This document shows positions 58,001 through 64,000 of a stretch of 64,000 bases of DNA, piece by piece (position 1 is the stretch's first letter; each line of letters opens with the position of its first letter). The stretch lies in NCBI GenBank assembly GCA_034440575.1, contig JAOTOL010001661.1, positions 1,892,001 through 1,956,000 on the forward strand, written 5' to 3'. Origin of the DNA: Imbricaverruca yamaguchii (Eukaryota > Arthropoda > Thecostraca > Neoverrucidae). A program made the translations under genes and the position numbers. The notes under the pieces were generated by a model, which had not been told where the DNA came from, made no database searches, and saw only the letters and a list, made by a program, of their open reading frames with translations.

Positions 58001-61000
58001 GAAGACAGACGTAAGAGTACACGCACAACCCTATTCAGCAGGCACACCACTTAGTCGACTGAAACGTCGTTCATATAACAGTTTAATTCTTTGCACTTCT
58101 AGAGCAAACAGGATAGTGTATCATAGCCAGCTTTACATCGTTCAGTTAGTGGTTAAAACTCAATACATAATTTCAACAAACATTATGTGATAATCATATT
58201 CAGAACCAGATGCAGATCCGTACCAACAGAAGGGAATCCTACCGGGAACCAGATTCAGACCCACACCAACTGGACTGCAATGGATCCTCCCGGGAAATCG
58301 CCTGTGTTCTCCAAATTCAGTCGTATAGATCCTTCCTTTCGGGAGAGGGTGGCCAACTGGATCAGTCAGAGCAGTGCCCCCACCCCCCAGTTAGTGGCCA
58401 TTCCTCCTGGTTTCCTCGGATGGTTTCCCCGCGGTGGCCAATGAGGCGACTCCAGTCAAAATTCCTCAGACGAGGCGCCGGATGTAGCCAAATTCACCCT
58501 TGTGGTCGCCTTCAAATCTGCCTTCATGCCTATCTTCTACTCCGTTTCTAAACATTATTCCCACCATTTATTTTTAATCCTGAGCGTCAGGTTATCATGA
58601 GCGGGAGAGCTGACCGGACGTGACCTGGTGACCTGACGTAGCGCGCTGGTCAGGATATCCAAGTATCGCCGTCCTCCTGACCTCAATCTCTGAAGACCCG
58701 CCACGTCGTGATGTGCAACACGACGCGTGCGACAACATTAACGCTATGTTGTGCGACACCGGTGCGCAGTTCCGCGGCGGCTCCGCTCACCGGGCAGGCC
58801 CTGGGCGTACACGCCAGTGAACCAGGGCATGTTCTCGTCGGGCAGGTTCAGTCGGATGGCCCTGTTGACCTCCATCTGCAGGTGGCGCAGTCGGTGGCCG
58901 GCGCGGTTAGTGCGGTGGTGCTGCTCCGCCCCTGTGGCTCCGTCCTGCCGACAACCCCGCCGTCACAGCGCAGCCCGAGACGTCCCCACCACAACACCAC
59001 ACAACATTTTCCTCGGAGATATCAAAAATTACAATGCCATCATCAGGCCACCCTTACGTCATCCTACGATACACCCCGACCCTCACATCCTCCGAGACAG
59101 CCAGGCCACGACACCATCCGATGACCCTCAAACAATCATCCGATACATTTCGATGATATCACATGTACCCAACATCCACCAAACTTCTTTGGAACTCCAG
59201 ATGACACCCTTCCGCTTCATTGACATCACAATGACGCTCGACAAACAAGCATGTCTGGCATCGTACGGACAACCTGAACCGTTCTACTGGTCGGCCTGAC
59301 TTCCAGAATTGGAGTTGGAATTGGAACCATTACATCAGTCAGCCTGCGTTCAAAGTTCGCGTGGTGCGGATCACTTACGTTGGCAGCTGACTGCCGAATT
59401 TCGCGCTCCGTCTGGTCGAGGAATGCCTGACTGAGCACAGTCCTGGCCAGACCGACCGGCAGCTCGCCGTACAGACACAGCGCCTGGCACGCGCGCAGCG
59501 TCTTCTCGGCCGGCATCCGGTACACGCTCCTGCGGTGGCACCGCGGCTGTCAGCGGGACCGGGACTGTGGGCGCATCTGGGACTGCCAGCAGGACGGAGA
59601 GAATGTCAGCAGTACGGAGAGACTGTCAGCAGAACGGAGAAGCTGTCAGTGGAGCCGGAGCTATCAGCGGAACCGGAGAGACTGTCAGGAGGACGGAGAC
59701 GCCGTCAGTGGAGTTCGAGCTCTCAGTTGAGCCTCGGCTGTCAGTGGGACCCGGAATGACAAACCGCGCCAACACGACACACAGTGCGGTTGGGATCGGA
59801 TCTGTTTGCGATCATGCGACCGTCAGCAGGACCGAGACAGTCGGTGGGATGGGGACCATCGGTCCCGCACGCGTCCTGCCAGCTGGACACACCACCACGG
59901 CGGTGTCGGAACTGTGTACTGTTGTCGGCCGCTCTACAGGTCGCCTCATGTCCTGACCCAGGAGTTAGCATCTGCACACGCTACCGTGGTGGCATCGGAG
60001 CTGCGCACTGCCGCCAGCGACCCTACAGGACACCTGATGATCTGATACTCGATACCCGATAGGGACGGTGGCCCGCGGAGCCGTAACTCAGTGGCGATCG
60101 AGTCGGCTACGACCCGCTGGATAGACAGCCATACCAAGGGGCCGAGCCACTGGCACATACAAATACAAACACTTTGGCATTTAATATTGCACTCGTAGGC
60201 TTAACTATTCGTGTGAATTGTGAATGGGTCTATTTGGCGATAAAAATACTTCAGTCACACATGGTTAGCTGTACTAAGCTGCACTAATGAGGGGAAACTT
60301 CGGATAGTCAGACAGCGCTACCCACCTGGACATGATATCGGCTGCGGTGGCGAGAAAGTCCTCCAGCTCAGAGTCGTCCAGCGGCCAGTAGCCGGTACTG
60401 AAGACCATTGCCAGCACAGGCTCCACAGCCACGCCCGTCACGTGATCGCGATGCTGCACAACGTGCCTGTGGAAGGTTAGTCACGTGATCGCTGAGTTAC
60501 ACAACGTAGCTGTAGAAGATCAGTCACGTGATCGATGCGCCGTACGTGTCTGTGGAAGGTTAGTCACGTGGTCGCTGTGCTGCACAGCGTAGCTGTAGAA
60601 GATCAGTCACGTGGCAATTCGCACACCCAGTCGTCCTGTTCCTTTGTGTGGTTGTAGACTCGTCTGTACACGGTAGGCTCTCCACAAGATCCATTATCCC
60701 GCCACACTATGCCACTGCATGCAACATTCAGAAATTGCTAAGGTCTCCGCGATCGCTGCAGCGAACGCTTTGGCGGCCTTGAGGCTTGGCTAAAGGTTGT
60801 TTGTGTTGGCAGCGATTCGTGTACGAGCCACGACCTTCCTCAACCACTGATGAATGTTCGAGGCACACGTCTTCTATCACGTTCACACAAACATTGAAAA
60901 AGCTGCATGTTGTCCATCAGTGGCATTCGTACGACATTAATGAACACTGTGACGGCATCAAATTCCAGCGTGCATAACCGTTTTGCTTCACCAGCTGCGC

Positions 61001-63617
61001 TCATGTCACGCACCCACATGCTCGTCTCCTGCGGGACTTCTTCGCACTTATATTTTCTACTTCTTCTCTAAATCTTCTACCCGATTTCCGGAAAGCCGAT
61101 GATATACTAGATTGTCGGCCACGCCCCCTGCCCTTCCCCTCTGGACCACCGAATCACTACATAGTTACCCCGGCGACCACCCGCCAACTCATAGGTGCCC
61201 AGTGGCGCCTCCACCCAACCGATTTTGGCAATGCTGCACTAGTTTCTCCCACGCATCCAATGCAATATCGCGTTTTTTTAAGCGCACATAGCTATTCCTC
61301 TTTGACACGCGCGCCAGAGGGATTTTCACATTACGGGCACTGGAGGAGGATTCGCTCCCCCTTAATATATCGTTAACTACTGAAGTTAGAAGCACAAGAT
61401 TTGGAATGTGGATTACGGCGGCAGTGAACTTCCTTCAGTACAAATATCATGACCCTGGATTCAGCCCAGCCTTCAGGGTCGAATGAGGTCAACATCAGCC
61501 GCGGCTCCACCGCACCGACGAAACCCTTGACCTTGGAATTTCGGCGGCGGGCCGATCGGGTCGGCTTTGCACCCCGCAGGTCGTATATTTACCGACGGAA
61601 ATATATTCTTGTTGCATGGGATGTGCTAATCAGTGTTTAGCAGTCACAAGATTTCATTACAATATCCCAGCCCTTTTGTGTGCTGTCGAAAAAAAACAGA
61701 AGTGGGTGGATTCCGCCCCCCTACACACACCTCTGCTGCGCGTACTAACTGAGTTCGGCGCCGACACTGGCGGGATGTCGCCGTCTGCCCGCGTGTCGCT
61801 CACCTGCACAGCCGCCGTATGACGTCCGGGTCGCGGTAGCGCAGGTAGCCCAGTCCCAGCGAGAGGGTGCCGACCGACCGCGAGCTGAGCGAGTCGCTGC
61901 AGAGCTGCGGCGCCGCCATCAGCTCCTTCAGCCGGGTCACCACGGCGTCCAGCACGACCGTGTTGCCGCGCACCACGCCGCTCCGCTGGATGATGCCCTG
62001 CACCAGGCCGGCCATCACCCCTGCCGCCCACCGGCACACGTCAGGGTACAGGTACACGGCGGTACATCCACGGTCACTGCCGTCCATCGGCACACGTCAG
62101 GGTACAGGTACACGGCGGTACATCCACGGTCACTGCCGTCCACCGGCTCACGTCAGGGTACAGGTACACGGCGGTACATCCACGATCCCTGCCGCCCACC
62201 GGCACACGTCAGGGTACAGGTACACGGCGGTACATCCACGATCCCTGCCGTCCATCGGCTCACGTCAGGGTACAGGTACACGGCGGTACATCCACGATCC
62301 CTGCCGTCCATCGGCTCACGTCAGGGTACAGGTACACGGCGGTACATCCACGATCCCTGCCGTCCATCGGCACACGTCAGGGTACAGGTACACGGCGGTA
62401 CATCGACGATCCCTGCCGCCCACCGGCACACGTCAGGGTACAGGTACACGGCGGTACATCCACGGTCACTGCCGTCCATCGGCTCACGTCAGGGTACAGG
62501 TACACGGCGGTACATCCACGATCCCTACCGTCCATCGGCTCACGTCAGGGTACAGGTACACGGCGGTACACTCCACTATACCACTGCCGTCCACCGGCAC
62601 ACGTCAGGGTACAGGTACACGGCGGTACATCCACGATCCCTGCCGTCCATCGGCTCACGTCAGGGTACAGGTACACGGCGGTACATCCACGATCCCTGCC
62701 GTCCATCGGCACACGTCAGGGTACAGGTACACGGCGGTACATCCACGATCCCTGCCGTCCATCGGCACACGTCAGGGTACAGGTACACGGCGGTATAGCC
62801 GAGATTCCTACCGCCCACCGGTACACGTCGGGGTACAGGTACACGGCGGTACATCTGAGATCCATGCCGCCTCCCGATACACGTCAGGATATAGGTGCAC
62901 GGCAGTATATCCGATATTTCTGCTGCCCACCGGTACAAGGACAAACAATATAGAAACAATAGAAACAGATTTCAAAATAAATACTCCTATTCCCGAAGAG
63001 CATTACAAGAATATTGACACCGGAAACGATTCGCAGTGCGAGTAGAAACCGAGGTTCATTCGTGACATTATAATGTGATACCTAGTATGCCATGGAGAAC
63101 CTACAACAGATTAAAGACAAATGCCAAGCTCTTCCTTCACTGGGCCATGGAACGACATCACTCATCATCAGCCTTCACGCTATCTTCATTTCAATCCATA
63201 ATGCCCTTGAACTGAATGATTCCGTATATTTCAGTGGATGTAGCTCGAAACAATCGTTTGCCAAACTCTGTCCCTGTCCCCCTCTCTTCTGTCTCCGTCT
63301 CGTCTCCGTCTCCGTCTCTGTCTCTGTCTCTGTCTCTGTCGTCTGTCTCTGTCGCTGTCTCTGTCTCTGTCTCTGTCTCTGTCTCTGTCTCTGTCTCTGT
63401 TCTGTCGTCTGTCTCTGTCTCTGTTCTGTCTCTGTCTCGTCTCTGTCTGTCTGTTCTGTCTGTCTGTCGTGTTGTGTTTCTCTGTCTCTGTTTGTTCTGT
63501 TTGTCTCTGTTCTGTTCTGTTCTGTTCTGTCTCTGTCTCTGTCTCGTCTCTGTCTCTGTCTGTCTCTGTCTTCGTCTCGTCTCTGTCTGTCTGTCTCTCT
63601 CTCTCTGTCTCTGTCTG

Positions 63618-63716
<99 letters not shown>

Positions 63717-64000
63717 AATTTCTCTCTCTAAAACAAGTGAACTACCATTAACTACATACCATAACCAGAGTTCCTTTAACACGGAGAACACTAACAAACG
63801 CCGAGGGGTCGGCAGCCAATGATATTCACTCGGTGCGTGAGCAGGCGTCCGCGGAGAGGCGTGTTATCTGACCGATGGACGTGAGTGTGGGCAGCCGGCG
63901 CAGTGTCCAGTTATTGAGACCAATGTTGAGCTGGGTCAGCTGGTGCAGATAGCTGTGCGAGTTGGGCTCAACCATGCTTCGGGCGCGCCGCTTGCCTAGG
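54803..64000 (-). CDS. FASTK-domain (FAST_1/FAST_2/RAP) mitochondrial RNA protein, 3' seven exons
   Basis: FASTK-family proteins act in mitochondrial RNA processing and stability. Seven exons read on the minus strand: 64000-63873 (cut by the window end), 62020-61804, 60466-60326, 59529-59379, 58875-58791, 57395-57206 and 55025-54803. Intron phases 1, 2, 2, 0, 1 and 2 all agree across GT-AG junctions, giving 377 residues to TGA. FAST_1-type sequence includes SLGLGYLRYRDPDVIRRLC, GYWPLDDSELEDFL and TLRACQALCLYGELP. The FAST_2 part has EVNRAIRLNLPDENMPWFTG and LVQLVGGSHLVHRGVRTAGY. The final exon is a RAP domain: YCINTPHLIGAQLLRKRHLE then ILGFTVRFVHPHHW. The N-terminal half and mitochondrial leader lie beyond the window. 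The family is clear, but the member (FASTKD1-5) is not. Most introns carry minisatellites containing the adjacent splice site. Confidence 0.85.
55021..56165 (-). repeat. 30-bp minisatellite of the 3' splice site
   Basis: About 38 units. On the gene strand the unit is TATCGCCCTGACTGCCGGTC then TGTGTTGCAG. The unit includes the polypyrimidine tract and AG acceptor and the first 10 nt of the RAP exon. The true acceptor is the first member. Thirty is a multiple of three and the unit reads (I/V)ALTAGLCC(S/G/N) in the RAP-exon frame without stops. Several units have lost the AG (GCAA, GCGG) and some have indels. Confidence 0.95.
56217..57205 (-). repeat. 29-bp minisatellite of the 5' splice site
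   Basis: About 34 units. On the gene strand the unit is GTGGGTTAGGGCGGTTACGT then GACCACCAG. The junction CACCAG|GTGGGT repeats the real donor GTCACCAG|GTGGGC at 57206/57205. Some units read CATCAG|GTG or have lost the site (CACCCGGTGG). Only about 50 bp of unique sequence (56166-56216) separates it from the acceptor array. Confidence 0.95.
57206..57395 (-). CDS. FASTK-family exon: FAST_2 domain
   Basis: Acceptor GGTGTGCCGCAG|ACCTGC, donor GTCACCAG|GTGGGC, 190 nt. Encodes DLQTDAGSRQLVAAVHDQLV, QLVGGSHLVHRGVRTAGYHF and SAELVVHRRPDGTYADTDG. The donor is the first member of the 29-bp array that fills the adjoining half of the intron. Confidence 0.87.
57396..58790 (-). other. FASTK-family intron without minisatellite
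   Basis: 1.4 kb of mixed composition. A plus-strand frame near 58200-58440 is open but not recognised. No tandem array is seen at either splice site. Confidence 0.6.
58791..58875 (-). CDS. FASTK-family exon: FAST_1/FAST_2 junction
   Basis: Acceptor CGCCACCTGCAG|ATGGAG, donor CTGCCCG|GTGAGC, 85 nt. Encodes MEVNRAIRLNLPDENMPWFT, GVYAQGLP. The LNxAxxL..P....PWF pattern is typical of this family. Confidence 0.85.
58876..59378 (-). other. FASTK-family intron without minisatellite
   Basis: About 0.5 kb phase-0 intron. No repeat array or foreign gene seen; open plus-strand frames overlap the antisense of exons. Confidence 0.6.
59379..59529 (-). CDS. FASTK-family exon: FAST_1 part
   Basis: Acceptor GTGCCACCGCAG|GAGCGT, donor GCCAAC|GTAAGT, 151 nt. 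Encodes SVYRMPAEKTLRACQALCLY, GELPVGLARTVLSQAFLDQT and EREIRQSAAN. Confidence 0.87.
59538..59760 (-). repeat. 20-22-bp acceptor-like repeats
   Basis: Gene-strand units such as TCTCTCCGTACTGCTGACAG and TCTCCGTTCTGCTGACAG, about 10 in all, precede the real acceptor of exon 59529-59379. Each has a pyrimidine-rich stretch and CTGACAG, which supplies both a branchpoint-like CTGAC and an AG. Confidence 0.75.
60326..60466 (-). CDS. FASTK-family exon: FAST_1 part
   Basis: Acceptor TAACCTTCCACAG|GCACGT, donor ATGTCCAG|GTGGGT, 141 nt. Encodes HVVQHRDHVTGVAVEPVLAM, VFSTGYWPLDDSELEDFLAT and AADIMS. Its first 30 nt are duplicated, with the acceptor, in the upstream intron. Confidence 0.85.
60467..60620 (-). 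repeat. Three extra tandem copies of an acceptor plus exon start (40-43 bp)
   Basis: On the gene strand, CACGTGACTAACCTTCCACAG or CACGTGACTGATCTTCTACAG is followed by (G/C/A)(C/T)ACGTTGTGCAGC-like sequence three times upstream of the real acceptor. Each copy holds a branchpoint-like CTAAC/CTGAT, a pyrimidine tract, CACAG/TACAG and a version of the first 30 nt of exon 60466-60326. CACGTG occurs in every unit. Confidence 0.85.
60621..61803 (-). other. FASTK-family intron, unique part
   Basis: About 1.2 kb without recognised features, CpG-rich at its 5' end near 61750-61803. The array next to the 3' acceptor is listed separately. Confidence 0.5.
61804..62020 (-). CDS. FASTK-family exon: helical repeat region
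   Basis: Acceptor GTGGGCGGCAG|GGGTGA, donor CTGTGCAG|GTGAGC, 217 nt. Encodes VMAGLVQGIIQRSGVVRGNT, then DAVVTRLKELMAAPQLCSD and SLGLGYLRYRDPDVIRRLC. Its acceptor lies at the start of the 56-bp array. Confidence 0.85.
62021..62935 (-). repeat. 56-bp minisatellite containing the 3' splice site
   Basis: About 16 units. On the gene strand the unit has ATCGTGGATGTACCGCCGTG, TACCTGTACCCTGACGTGTG and CCGATGGACGGCAG|GG. The true acceptor, GACGTGTGCCGGTGGGCGGC then AG|GGGTGA, is the first member. The 56-bp period rotates through three frames, which creates a nearly 1.2-kb open frame on the plus strand that is not a gene. Confidence 0.95.
63290..63718. repeat. (TCTCTG)n / (CT)n microsatellite
   Basis: Compound GTCTCT, GTCT and TTCTG repeats grading into pure (CT)n at 63620-63700, in the FASTK-family intron. 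Ser/Leu/Cys-rich and Arg/Glu-rich open frames are artefacts. Confidence 0.95.
63873..64000 (-). CDS. FASTK-family exon, partial at window edge
   Basis: Reads LGKRRARSMVEPNSHSYLHQ, then LTQLNIGLNNWTLRRLPTLT and SI, with donor TCCATCG|GTCAGA in phase 1. Upstream continuation is outside the window. Leucine-spaced helical sequence fits the FASTK repeat region. Confidence 0.75.

Noticed and set aside
61867..63045. A 392-codon plus-strand frame with TSGYRYTAVH-like repeats.
   Set aside because: It is the antisense of a FASTK-family exon followed by a 56-bp array that stays open in three rotating frames; no recognisable domain.
63191..63797. Arg/Glu-rich and Ser/Leu-rich long frames.
   Set aside because: They are translations of (CT)n and (TCTCTG)n microsatellite sequence.

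Overview
The window is a piece of a gene-sparse, repeat-rich animal nuclear genome. Coding exons are GC-rich, separated by GT-AG introns, and sit in AT-rich non-coding DNA. Short TTAGG-type tracts, tRNA-headed SINEs, CR1/Jockey-like LINE relics and hAT transposons point to an arthropod. A crustacean is my best guess, but that is inference. There are no bacterial operons, no CRISPR array and no rRNA.

Layout: (1) 1-7.3 kb is non-genic, with a degenerate 20-bp minisatellite. (2) 8.1-14.1 kb, minus strand: four 3' exons of a Caprin (RNA granule protein) gene; the 5' exon(s) were not located. (3) 14-24 kb is non-genic: two SINEs with perfect target duplications (one inside a Caprin intron), a LINE relic and small inverted-repeat elements. 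(4) 24.4-29.3 kb: a complete hAT transposon with 8-bp target duplications, a broken ZMYM1-like transposase gene and a nested MITE. A 1.7-kb inverted-repeat element follows. (5) 32.4-41.3 kb, plus strand: PAM16 (Magmas/TIM16) in four exons. (6) 41.5-47.2 kb is non-genic, with fold-back elements and a perfect 38-bp palindrome. (7) 47.4-48.1 kb, plus strand: a single-exon NAT9-like acetyltransferase. (8) 50.6-53.8 kb, plus strand: heme oxygenase in two exons. (9) 54.8 kb to the window end, minus strand: the 3' seven exons of a FASTK-domain (FAST_1/FAST_2/RAP) gene, convergent with heme oxygenase.

The genes are ordinary housekeeping genes with no evident shared pathway, although PAM16 and FASTK-family proteins are both mitochondrial. 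The remarkable feature is in the introns. In the heme oxygenase gene and in at least four introns of the FASTK gene, the minisatellite repeat unit contains the splice site of the adjacent exon. One FASTK intron (55026-57205) is almost entirely two arrays: about 34 copies of its own 5' splice site followed by about 38 copies of its own 3' splice site. The acceptor array next to the RAP exon has a 30-bp unit and stays in frame, so use of an upstream acceptor could add 10-residue repeats to the protein. This pattern of splice-site-centred minisatellites is the observation I would follow first.
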